Shown: piece by piece, positions 6,961 to 13,682 of the stretch
How the letters are laid out: every line of letters begins with the position of its first letter
Position numbering within the stretch: the stretch's first letter is position 1
Origin: JBHIER01 sp046760705 [NCBI: bacterium]
GTDB lineage: Bacteria; JBHIER01; G020348925
Assembly (NCBI GenBank): GCA_046760705.1
Contig: JBHIER010000012.1
Coordinates: 1 to 17,910, forward strand
Length of the DNA: 17,910 nt
Direction of reading: 5' to 3'
The notes under the pieces: model-generated
What the model saw: only the letters and a program-made list of their open reading frames with translations
Told to the model about the DNA's origin: nothing
Database searches by the model: none
Translations under genes and position numbers: made by a program

Positions 6961-7413
6961 TTATTGGTCCTCAACAATTAAGCCAGAACCTCTGGGTTGT
7001 CGGACATCGGATATGAGACTGTTCTGAGAACCGCAAACCGCAGACTTTTGTCCAAGATGAATGAGCAAACTAACTTCGCCCACTGTGATTACTGTTTTGA
7101 ACACGACCGCGCCTCTTACAAGGGTTGCATAGAAACCCGATATGGTGTTCAGAGGGCAGGACAAACCTAAGAAATCAGGAATGCCAAAACCGGCTCCTTC
7201 CTCAGCACTCAAAATATGTTGTCCACTGACCAATCCCATCCCAGGAATGAGAATGAAAGAAGCCGCTGGCAGACTGGAGTAGAGAAATAGGAAAAACGAT
7301 GCCTTCAAGACCTCGCGTGTTGATGCTCGGCTCCGGAGCCACAAACCGAAAATAATACCCCATACAAAAGCCAGCCCCACGCTAAAGATTGGTATTCCCA
7401 TCCCCGGGTCCAT
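6961..7413 (-). CDS. Small integral membrane protein upstream of hgcA
   Basis: This is a 150-aa hydrophobic protein of unknown family. Three membrane segments are evident: about 6-26 (IFSVGLAFVWGIIFGLWL), 38-62 (around FFLFLYSSLPAASFILIPG) and 95-120 (around VVFKTVITVGEVSLLIHLG). Arg/Lys-rich loops lie between the first two. The ATG at 7413 has only a weak GAGA ribosome binding site. The stop is 2 nt before the hgcA GTG, so the gene is almost certainly co-transcribed with hgcAB. The last 30 residues after HLGQKSA look unlike a folded domain and are encoded partly by one arm of a 17-bp inverted repeat whose other arm lies just upstream of the ATG. A link to mercury methylation is suggested only by position. 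Confidence 0.6.
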   Translation of the reverse strand: MDPGMGIPIFSVGLAFVWGIIFGLWLRSRASTREVLKASFFLFLYSSLPAASFILIPGMGLVSGQHILSAEEGAGFGIPDFLGLSCPLNTISGFYATLVRGAVVFKTVITVGEVSLLIHLGQKSAVCGSQNSLISDVRQPRGSGLIVEDQ

Positions 7414-7445
7414 TGATATTCTCTTTCAATCCGATGTCCGATAAC
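6996..7445. repeat. 17-bp inverted repeat bracketing the membrane-protein gene
   Basis: GTTNTCGGACATCGGAT occurs on the plus strand at 6996-7012 and, inverted, at 7429-7445 (16 of 17 bases identical). An AGAAC lies outside each arm with a slightly different spacing. In the transcript of the hgc unit the upstream arm (5' leader of the membrane-protein gene) could pair with the arm 38 nt before the hgcA start. It could equally be the ends of a small inserted cassette. Confidence 0.55.
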
Positions 7446-7512
7446 ACGTTCTTATAAGCTCGGCCAAATTCAAAATCCAATGAACCTTACGTACAATGAT
7501 CCTGGATTATTC

Positions 7513-7541
7513 ATAAAATCTCTCAGAATCATATGTGACAA
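7513..7541 (-). promoter_or_regulatory. Candidate proximal promoter of the hgc unit
   Basis: On the minus strand TTGTCA (7536-7541, five of six to consensus) is 17 nt from TTTTAT (7513-7518, four of six). Predicted transcription would begin near 7506, about 93 nt ahead of the membrane-protein ATG. It is moderate to weak and shows no TG extension. Confidence 0.4.
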
Positions 7542-7612
7542 GACCATTTTTTAAACTTACGGTTGCCAATGATTTTGAACTCAGTTGCAGAATACGACAC
7601 GGTCATCACGCA

Positions 7613-7759
7613 TGTCATTCCGGTTTCATACCGGAGTCCTTGTCCCTGTGTATAAAGGGATCTCCGCCTGTGCCAACAACAAGGAGATGCCCCGTAATAA
7701 GCTTGTCCCCGACTCCGGTCGGCGATACGGGGGCAGGCTCTGCATTCGCAGGAATGGCA
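7613..7759. repeat. REP/MITE-like extragenic repeat with terminal inverted repeats
   Basis: The 147-bp stretch begins TGTCATTCC (7613-7621) and ends GGAATGGCA (7751-7759), an 8-of-9 terminal inverted repeat. Inside, ACCGGAGTC near the left end and GACTCCGGT near 7710-7718 form a second inverted pair. The layout resembles the 'GTCATTCC...GGAATGaC' extragenic repeats common in many bacterial genomes. It lies between a promoter candidate and the hgc genes. Confidence 0.6.
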
Positions 7760-7776
7760 GCTTACGAATTATGCAG

Positions 7777-7805
7777 GTGATAACATTTTTTGACCTTTTT
7801 GTCAA
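7777..7805 (-). promoter_or_regulatory. Candidate distal promoter of the hgc unit
   Basis: On the minus strand TTGACA (7800-7805) is separated by 17 nt from TATCAC (7777-7782, four of six), with TG at the extended -10 position. It shares ATTGACA, AGG and TGTTA at identical spacing with the promoter at 5470-5498. The predicted transcript would run through the REP-like element into the membrane-protein gene, hgcA and hgcB. Confidence 0.6.
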
Positions 7806-7858
7806 TAGATTTCTCAGGACCGGTGCTTTGCCACATTTGGCCCTGCCCTCCTAACCCA

Positions 7859-10225
7859 CTACTTCAAAACCACACACTTTTTCACCGCAGAATACTCCCC
7901 GACCACGATTTGGTATAGATATACTCCGGAAGCCTTATCAGAGGCATCCCATTCAACGGAGTAATTCCCCGCTGCTTTAAATTCGTTCACCAGTTTATCC
8001 ACTGTCTGCCCGAGAATATTGTAAACCGTTAAAGCGACGTGTCCCGCCTTCGGTATTTGATAACGGATAGTGGTACGTGGATTGAACGGATTGGGGTAAT
8101 TTTGCATCAAATTGAAATCCGTTGTGGTAGCGAACTCATGCGAGTCGACTGAGGTTGAAGATCCGTTGCCAATGATAACTGTACCCGTGGACCCATTTAC
8201 GTAAAGCATGCCATACTGATAGATCGGCTGATACACGTTAGATAATGGTAAAGACCACAAAACGTCTCCTGTCTCCGAATCAAACGCCCTGATTAGTGAT
8301 TCCTGAGAAAATGAGACCAGCAGAGTTTTTCCTACAGCAATTGGCGAGTATCTTGGAGTTCCTTCCAACTTCTTAGACCATAAAAGTTCGCCCGTTTCTC
8401 TATCGAGTGCAAAAATTTTGTGGTAAGAGACACAATAAACCTTATCTTCATTGGGTAATGGCGGACAATCTGATTTCATCGTATACCCAAAATCGCCAAA
8501 TTCCCATTTTACAGAGCCATCATCCAGATTTACAGCGGTGACTCCAAATGCACTGCAAAAATAGGCGGCGTCTTGATCAAGGACCGGAACATCTGACGAG
8601 TGATAGAGCCCTATGGCCCATTTTAGAGACCCATCGTCTAAATTCAGGGCGAATATTGAATCAGATGTGCTGAGAATGCATCCGCGACTATTGACACCAA
8701 AGTAGGTATAGGACCCTTGTTGTATGTTTATTTTGCTCGCCCAGAGGGTATGACCGTCAAGAGAACTGGAGCACAGAAGTGTGCTGTCAGCGAAAACAGC
8801 GTATAGCTTTTCTTCAAAGGCGATCAAGTACGATTCGATACGGGTATCTGTCGAAACCAACCAAACCAATTCACCAGTTTGCAGGTCATAACATTCGATG
8901 TCTGTAAAACCTCGGCCATAATAGAACTTGCGCAAGAATAATTTGCCATCAGCTATTACAGAATACTCTTCGTAACTTTCAATCTCCCAAAAGATATCTC
9001 GAGTTACGCCATCCAATGCCGAAATAGGTGAAGCCCAACCTTTGTGCAATATCAAATCAGGTACTTGATCTCCATTAATATGATAGAACCGTAATCCTTT
9101 GACCGTATAATTCCAAAGCACATCCAAGACGACTGGATTTCTTATCTCCGGACCAGAAAATGCTGGCCGATTCTCTGAATTTGCCAGATACATATTCCAG
9201 GTGGATGCTTCTTTTTCTTCATCACAAATGGGGCTCCAGTGAAATTGCAAATTTGCGGTTGGGACCCATCCGATTATGCCGTCTTGTTGTTTCACTTTTG
9301 TGTATCCTGATGTGCCGTTAAAATGCTTGACAAAGCAGTCGTCTGGATATAAGACAGCCACCATATCACCAATATTCATCTGCATAAGCGAAGGGAATTT
9401 CTCTCCGTGACCCAGCCTGAGGTCAACGGTCGCACCTGTTGTTTGAGCTTCTACGATATTTGCTTCTTTCAATTCCTTAATCCGGGCATTAGCTAAGTAG
9501 TGACTGTAATTAACTCGGCTGATAGGATCAAAAATCCAGAATTCGCTGGTTGTAGCACAAACGTGCTCATATTTCTTGATAACTGAATGAATGTCGCTGT
9601 TTGTCTTGTCAGCTAGTTCTGCTACCTTCGATGCTGCAAAGGGAGCAACCATGAGATTCTGGTATTGATCTTCCAGACTTCGGCCAAATTGAATAAACTT
9701 GGCCAGCTCAACATTGTCTTCCAGGGCCTGAAACGCTGCCGCCGCCACATACGAGGCATAGTCAATGACCGTCTTAAAAAACCCTCTTTGGACATCGGGA
9801 TGTCGATTTATCGCTTCCGAAGAAATCTGCAGCAAATCATCGCAGAGGCCTCTCGGCCCCATGCTTTTAATTATGCCCACATATCCAATCATTTGCACTG
9901 GGGGATTTGGGCTCTCATTTATTATCTGACGGGATTCCATTTCTAAACGGACGGGATTGTTACCCAACATCGAAACGATTCTCTCAGCAGCTCTTATATC
10001 GACCCAGTCATTCCATTCAAAACCGTAAATAGAGATATCTGGGTACTCCGTTATCACAAAATGATATTCCTCAATGGCTTTGTCCAAATCCCCAATGTCC
10101 TCAAAATAGATCTCTCCAATCCTGAGAGCAGCTATAGGACCAGCCGGACCGTTGTATAGCTGTTGGGTTGAATATAAATTAACAATCGTTTGAAGATTTG
10201 AAATGGCCTCATCATATCGCTCCAT
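7859..10225 (-). CDS. T9SS-secreted PQQ-propeller protein, main fragment after an in-frame stop
   Basis: This is the larger open part (788 aa from the first ATG) of a broken gene. The order of domains is a TPR-like helical region (about 1-60, with 'YDEAISNLQTIV' and 'GDLDKAIEEY'), more helices to about 255, a bacterial SH3-like domain (about 262-327, ending GIIGWVPTANL), and PQQ-type propeller blades (about 390-690; repeats such as DLQTGELVW, NLDDGSLKW, NLDDGSVKW, DRETGELLW, DSETGDVLW). Last is a T9SS type A sorting domain (about 702-788) with LMQNYPNPFNPRTTIRYQIP. The open frame actually extends upstream of this ATG, in the same frame, to a TAA at 10370. The start is therefore arbitrary, with no ribosome binding site. 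It is probably an extracellular or surface protein when intact. Confidence 0.75.
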   Translation of the reverse strand: MERYDEAISNLQTIVNLYSTQQLYNGPAGPIAALRIGEIYFEDIGDLDKAIEEYHFVITEYPDISIYGFEWNDWVDIRAAERIVSMLGNNPVRLEMESRQIINESPNPPVQMIGYVGIIKSMGPRGLCDDLLQISSEAINRHPDVQRGFFKTVIDYASYVAAAAFQALEDNVELAKFIQFGRSLEDQYQNLMVAPFAASKVAELADKTNSDIHSVIKKYEHVCATTSEFWIFDPISRVNYSHYLANARIKELKEANIVEAQTTGATVDLRLGHGEKFPSLMQMNIGDMVAVLYPDDCFVKHFNGTSGYTKVKQQDGIIGWVPTANLQFHWSPICDEEKEASTWNMYLANSENRPAFSGPEIRNPVVLDVLWNYTVKGLRFYHINGDQVPDLILHKGWASPISALDGVTRDIFWEIESYEEYSVIADGKLFLRKFYYGRGFTDIECYDLQTGELVWLVSTDTRIESYLIAFEEKLYAVFADSTLLCSSSLDGHTLWASKINIQQGSYTYFGVNSRGCILSTSDSIFALNLDDGSLKWAIGLYHSSDVPVLDQDAAYFCSAFGVTAVNLDDGSVKWEFGDFGYTMKSDCPPLPNEDKVYCVSYHKIFALDRETGELLWSKKLEGTPRYSPIAVGKTLLVSFSQESLIRAFDSETGDVLWSLPLSNVYQPIYQYGMLYVNGSTGTVIIGNGSSTSVDSHEFATTTDFNLMQNYPNPFNPRTTIRYQIPKAGHVALTVYNILGQTVDKLVNEFKAAGNYSVEWDASDKASGVYLYQIVVGEYSAVKKCVVLK

Positions 10226-10369
10226 GAGATGATATATAGAATGATAGTAATATTCAATTACAGCACCAGCTCCCAGCGGATAATATGATTGATAGCCTAT
10301 TGTATACTGTCTGTAAATCGTAGAGAGAGGATCAGCGATCGCAGATAGTTTATGAGCAACGTCCAGAGC

Positions 10370-10372
10370 TTA
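10370..10372 (-). other. In-frame TAA interrupting the secreted-protein gene
   Basis: The upstream piece ends PLRDLE-TAA and the same frame continues ALDVAHKLSAIADPLSTIYR without another stop into the 788-aa piece. Both sides read as the same helical repeat region, so the TAA replaces a sense codon. Full span with the stop is 1009 codons (7859-10885). Confidence 0.8.
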
Positions 10373-10885
10373 TTCGAGATCTCTAAGAGGGCCGGAAACC
10401 GGAAGAACCAGTGAGGGCGAGCCGTACCCTAAGTAGTAAATAAGGAGTTCGAGCAATGCCGTTTCGAGCATGTAGTCCAGCGTATCCACCTTGAGCCAGC
10501 CTTTATAGTATCCGCAAGTTGCTTTAAGCCATAATCCATTGTCTTGAATTGACCTTTGATAGAGCCAAAAAGGGCGTATTTCATCGATGGTGGTGACAAT
10601 ATCGGATCCTAAGTCCGGTTCTTCGTATAGAGTATCCTGGCCGGAAGATTCAACGACCAGTGGGCGGTTTATGGCAACACTTTCATATAGCACCCAGGCC
10701 TCAGATCCATTGGACAACTCGAGGCGGCACCAGCCACCAAAATTGAAGACATCTTTTTCGTCCTGGATTGTTCCAAGCACGAGAACATGATCTACCAGGT
10801 TCAGTGTATCAAGAGCTATGGCCCAAAGAGAAGAATCAGCGTGGACCTCATTGGCTCTCAAATTCAGTCTTCTTAACACTTCCAA
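10370..10885 (-). pseudogene. N-terminal fragment of the T9SS-secreted protein (tandem SH3-like domains)
   Basis: This 171-aa frame lies directly before the interrupting stop. It contains two SH3b-like modules: residues about 6-70, with RLNLRANEVHADS then GGWCRLELSNGSEAWVLYES, and about 75-137, with DTLYEEPDLGSDIVTTI then GYYKGWLKVDTL. Helical sequence resembling the downstream TPR region follows. The frame can open only at a TTG (10885) because a TGA lies four codons upstream. There is no signal peptide, although the C-terminal T9SS domain demands one. The gene therefore also seems to lack its 5' end. It begins 10 nt after pdxA ends, inside a promoter-like motif. It could be translated as a short cytoplasmic protein, but decay is more likely. 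Confidence 0.65.
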
Positions 10886-10898
10886 ACCTCTCTGTCAA
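10870..10898 (-). promoter_or_regulatory. Promoter-like motif overlapping the pdxA stop codon
   Basis: On the minus strand TTGACA (10893-10898) contains the TGA stop of pdxA. It is followed after 17 nt by TAAGAA (10870-10875, three of six), with TG at the extended -10 position. It shares ATTGACA, AGG and TGTTA with the sites at 5470-5498 and 7777-7805. The upstream segment CGAATTTTCT is also shared with the 5470 site. The -10 is weak, so activity is uncertain. Confidence 0.45.
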
Positions 10899-11968
10899 TA
10901 TATTTTGTGAGAAAATTCGCCTGTCGGGAACCAGGAGATTGAAAACAGAGTTCCGATAAGTCGATTCTGAGGCTTCCTTTTAGCCATGCGGGCGGCCAGT
11001 TTGACCGCCTCGATCATGCTGGCCGGATCGGCGACCCCCTTTCCAGCCAGATCGAAGGCTGTGCCGTGGTCCGGGGAGGTGCGCACGATGGGGAGACCGA
11101 GGGTGACGTTGACCCCTTCCCCGAAGGCGCCCATCTTCAGAGGGACGAGCCCCTGGTCGTGGTACATGGCCAAGTAAGCATCGTACGGTTTGACCCGCGA
11201 CTGGGCGAAGAGGGCGTCGGCCGGCACCGGCCCGACAGCATCGATGCCCATGCCTTTCACTTCTTCAATGGCCGGTCCGATGGTCTCGATCTCCTCCCGC
11301 CCGAAGATTCCACCGTCCCCGGCGTGAGGGTTCAAGGCGCACACGGCTATCCTCGGCCGGCTCACCTCGAAGTACACCGGCAACCAAGTGTTGAGGATCG
11401 TCATCTTCTTGACAATGGTCTCCTTCGTAATGCCGGCGGCCACATCGGAGATGCTGCAGTGGGTGGTGACCAGGGCTACACGTAACTTTTCTGACACTAA
11501 CATCATGACCACTTCGGATGCGCCGGTCAAGTCGGCGAGAAATTCAGTCTGCCCAGGGTAGTTGTAACCCGCAAGATGGAGGGCGTGTTTGGAGACCGGC
11601 CCGGTGACGATGGCATTGACCGCTCCGCCTGAGGCAAGTTCGACCGCTCTTTTGATAGCCCGGGCTGCAGCCACACCGCTCGCCTCCGAGGCGCGCCCAA
11701 TTTTAACTTTCTCCACCGAGCTACCGATGCAATCTAAGACCGGAATGGTAGCCCCTTGAGAATCGAGCTCTTCAAAGGTGTCGGCAACCATCATCTGGAC
11801 CTGCGACCTCAGAAGTTCGGCTGCCTTCGACATAACGGATGGTGAACCAACAATGATCGGGGTGCACGCGCTTTTGACCTCGGATGAGGCCAGACTCTTT
11901 ATGATTACCTCAGGCCCGATGCCAGCAGGGTCACCCATGGTTATGGCAATGATCGGTTTTTTCCTCAT
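10895..11968 (-). CDS. pdxA: 4-hydroxythreonine-4-phosphate dehydrogenase (PdxA family)
   Basis: This NAD-dependent dehydrogenase of the DXP-dependent pyridoxal-phosphate pathway oxidises 4-phosphohydroxy-L-threonine, which then decarboxylates and is used by PdxJ. The 357-aa protein begins MRKKPIIAITMGDPAGIGPE, the standard PdxA start. The three metal-binding histidines are visible in VTTHCS (H170), NPHAGDGG (H215) and YHDQGLVPLKMG (H270). RTSPDHGTAFDLAGKG is the conserved C-terminal segment. The ATG at 11968 lies 55 nt after the S4-domain gene, with no strong ribosome binding site. The last 20 or so residues after about 335 (FSISWFPTGEFSHKIY) are beyond the usual end and are encoded by the upstream part of the promoter-like motif, so the natural stop may have been lost. 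A PdxA2-type activity cannot be excluded. Confidence 0.93.
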   Translation of the reverse strand: MRKKPIIAITMGDPAGIGPEVIIKSLASSEVKSACTPIIVGSPSVMSKAAELLRSQVQMMVADTFEELDSQGATIPVLDCIGSSVEKVKIGRASEASGVAAARAIKRAVELASGGAVNAIVTGPVSKHALHLAGYNYPGQTEFLADLTGASEVVMMLVSEKLRVALVTTHCSISDVAAGITKETIVKKMTILNTWLPVYFEVSRPRIAVCALNPHAGDGGIFGREEIETIGPAIEEVKGMGIDAVGPVPADALFAQSRVKPYDAYLAMYHDQGLVPLKMGAFGEGVNVTLGLPIVRTSPDHGTAFDLAGKGVADPASMIEAVKLAARMAKRKPQNRLIGTLFSISWFPTGEFSHKIY

Positions 11969-12023
11969 GATCTATTGGCTGAGATGTGGCAGCGATGGGG
12001 AGGAGCGGAGGGAATTTTTCGGG

Positions 12024-12296
12024 CTAAAAATCGAACAGCTTTCGGTGTTCGTCCTTGATGATGCGGTAGAGTTCCCTGGCATCCTTCTTCGACACATTTC
12101 CGGGAGGGATGGCGAGGATTTCCAGCTCTAAGAATCTGCTTTCCGAGTCGACGGTGATGATATGGCCCGTTCGAACCTCCTTGCTGGCCTTGGCCACCTG
12201 GCCGTTCACTTTCACGACGCCTAAGTCGCACGCTTTTTTGGCTTCGGTACGATGTTTCACCAGGCAGCAAACTTTGAGGAACTGATCTAACCGCAC
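12024..12296 (-). CDS. S4-domain RNA-binding protein (RqcP/Hsp15-like)
   Basis: This 90-aa protein is essentially one S4 RNA-binding domain. MRLDQFLKVCCLVKHRTEAK is the typical S4 start, followed by ACDLGVVKVNGQVAKASKEV and RTGHIITV, the loop that contacts RNA. Size and sequence resemble RqcP (YabO) of Gram-positives and Hsp15 of Proteobacteria, which act on stalled 50S-peptidyl-tRNA complexes in ribosome rescue. Which of these it matches cannot be settled here. The C-terminal helix (KKDARELYRIIKDEHRKLF) is charged. The start is GTG at 12296, only 6 nt after the SurA stop. A GGAGG at the end of the SurA coding sequence lies about 11 nt upstream. It is part of the operon that runs from the parvulin genes to pdxA. 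Confidence 0.85.
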   Translation of the reverse strand: MRLDQFLKVCCLVKHRTEAKKACDLGVVKVNGQVAKASKEVRTGHIITVDSESRFLELEILAIPPGNVSKKDARELYRIIKDEHRKLFDF

Positions 12297-12302
12297 ACCC
12301 TG

Positions 12303-13682
12303 TCAGTCCTCCATTCTGACCTCAACGTACATCTTCTCCCGAAGGTCTCGCAGCCAAGCCTGGAACCGTTCCCTCACCTTCTCCTGTCTGGCCATGGTCT
12401 TAATGGTATCCCAGTCGTCTTCGAGAGTGAGTTCTCCGCCCTCTCTTCGTTCGAGGACTGTGATGAGGTGGTATCCGGACTCGCTCTTGATGGGGGCGCT
12501 CACCTCTCCGACCGCGAGGGACTCGATCTCCGTTTTGAAGTGGGCCGGAATCTGGGCCACCAAGAACCACCCAAGTTCACCGCCTGTGGGTGCTGTTGTC
12601 GGATCGTCGGAGTACTCTTTGACGAGGGCGGTGAAATCCTCGCCCCGATCGATGCGCTCTTTCAGATTGGCGATCTCCTCTCTGGTTCGTTCTTCATCCT
12701 CAGGGCCTGTGGTCGTCTGAATGAGGATGTGTCGAACTCTCACTTCGTCCCCCCTCTTCTCCTCACATTTGATAATGTGATACCCGAACTGCGTTTCGAC
12801 AACATCGCTGATCCCTCCGACCTGCAGGCCAAATGCGGCCCGCTCGAACTCCGCGACCATGGTCCCTGGTCCGAAGAAACCGAGATCTCCGCCCAGGGGT
12901 CCGCTGGGACATTCTGAATATTTTTGAGCCAGCTCGGCGAAGTCTGCTCCGGCCTTCACCTCTTTCAGGATCTTTTGGATACGTTGGAGGGCATCACGCT
13001 TGACCCCCTCGCCGGGCTTCACCTCCAAAAGGAGGTGGGCGATGCGCACCGCCTCCTGCTGTTCAGGGAGGCTGTCCTTGTATGTCTCATAAAACTCCTC
13101 CACTTCGCGGCGGGAGATATCGATCCCTGAGATCTCAGACTGCATCACCCTTTCGGCCAAAAGTTGGTTTCGGATCTCCTGCCGATACCTCTTTTTGAGA
13201 TCCTTTACGGTCAGACCGACTCGCTGCAACTCCTTATGGAAGGCCTCCTCCGAGCCGTACTGTTCGATGGCCCTTTCGATGCGATTCTCCAGAGTCCGTT
13301 CGACCTCACTCTCTTTGACTTCGATGCTGTCCTCCTTGGCCTTGACCAAGAGCACCTTCTCGTCGATCATCTGATCGACGAGGTTGGCCCTCAGCTTTTC
13401 GATCTTATCCCCTTCTTTCTGGGGATCCAGCTCCAACTGAACGACGGCCTGTTGAAGGGCTGCATTGAGTTCGGAGAGGAGGATGATCTCATCATCGACG
13501 ACGGCTACAATCCGATCGATGACCTGTTGGCCCCCGACCGTATGCGCGCCCACATGTCCGACCGAGAGGATCACCAACGCCTGCAGGATGAATCGTACGG
13601 AGAACTCAATGGCCGTTGTGAACCTTTTCCTCGGCACTGACTTCAGACTCAATGAGATCCCAGTTGACCTCGATCTGTTCAT
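12303..13682 (-). CDS. surA: SurA-like periplasmic chaperone / peptidyl-prolyl isomerase
   Basis: This 459-aa protein has the SurA layout: a signal peptide (hydrophobic stretch about 29-50), a SurA N-domain (about 52-185, starting QQVIDRIVAVVDDEIILLSE, the classical SurA entry) and two parvulin domains (about 212-308 and 314-412). Each parvulin has the GGDLGFFG or GGELGWF loop and a GYHII or GYHLI end. A C-terminal helix (415-459) completes the chaperone core. It escorts outer-membrane proteins through the periplasm. The start is uncertain. The ATG at 13682 overlaps the preceding gene by 77 nt and gives a long n-region. A GTG at 13637 gives MPRKRFTTAIEF and a better signal peptide. Being next to pdxA echoes the surA-pdxA pairing known in Proteobacteria. 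Confidence 0.9.
   Translation of the reverse strand: MNRSRSTGISLSLKSVPRKRFTTAIEFSVRFILQALVILSVGHVGAHTVGGQQVIDRIVAVVDDEIILLSELNAALQQAVVQLELDPQKEGDKIEKLRANLVDQMIDEKVLLVKAKEDSIEVKESEVERTLENRIERAIEQYGSEEAFHKELQRVGLTVKDLKKRYRQEIRNQLLAERVMQSEISGIDISRREVEEFYETYKDSLPEQQEAVRIAHLLLEVKPGEGVKRDALQRIQKILKEVKAGADFAELAQKYSECPSGPLGGDLGFFGPGTMVAEFERAAFGLQVGGISDVVETQFGYHIIKCEEKRGDEVRVRHILIQTTTGPEDEERTREEIANLKERIDRGEDFTALVKEYSDDPTTAPTGGELGWFLVAQIPAHFKTEIESLAVGEVSAPIKSESGYHLITVLERREGGELTLEDDWDTIKTMARQEKVRERFQAWLRDLREKMYVEVRMED

Larger units (their letters stand above)
7414..7858. other. Upstream region of the hgc unit
   Basis: These 445 bp hold no supported gene. They contain two minus-strand promoter candidates (7513-7541 and 7777-7805), a 147-bp REP/MITE-like element (7613-7759) and the upstream arm of the inverted repeat at 7429-7445. 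Short open frames on the plus strand are repeat-derived. There is no recognisable terminator for the large gene that ends at 7859. Confidence 0.5.

Noticed and set aside
7535-7854. Plus-strand frames over the REP-like element
   Set aside because: They encode only the repeat and its flanks. Two overlapping frames are open equally, which points to non-coding DNA.
10370-10372. Recoding of the TAA as selenocysteine or pyrrolysine
   Set aside because: Known recoded stops are TGA and TAG, not TAA, and there is no associated RNA element. A nonsense mutation or sequence error is simpler.
13164-13640. 158-codon plus-strand frame opposite surA
   Set aside because: It is antisense to a well-supported gene. 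Long shadow frames are expected opposite Glu/Lys/Leu-rich proteins such as parvulins.
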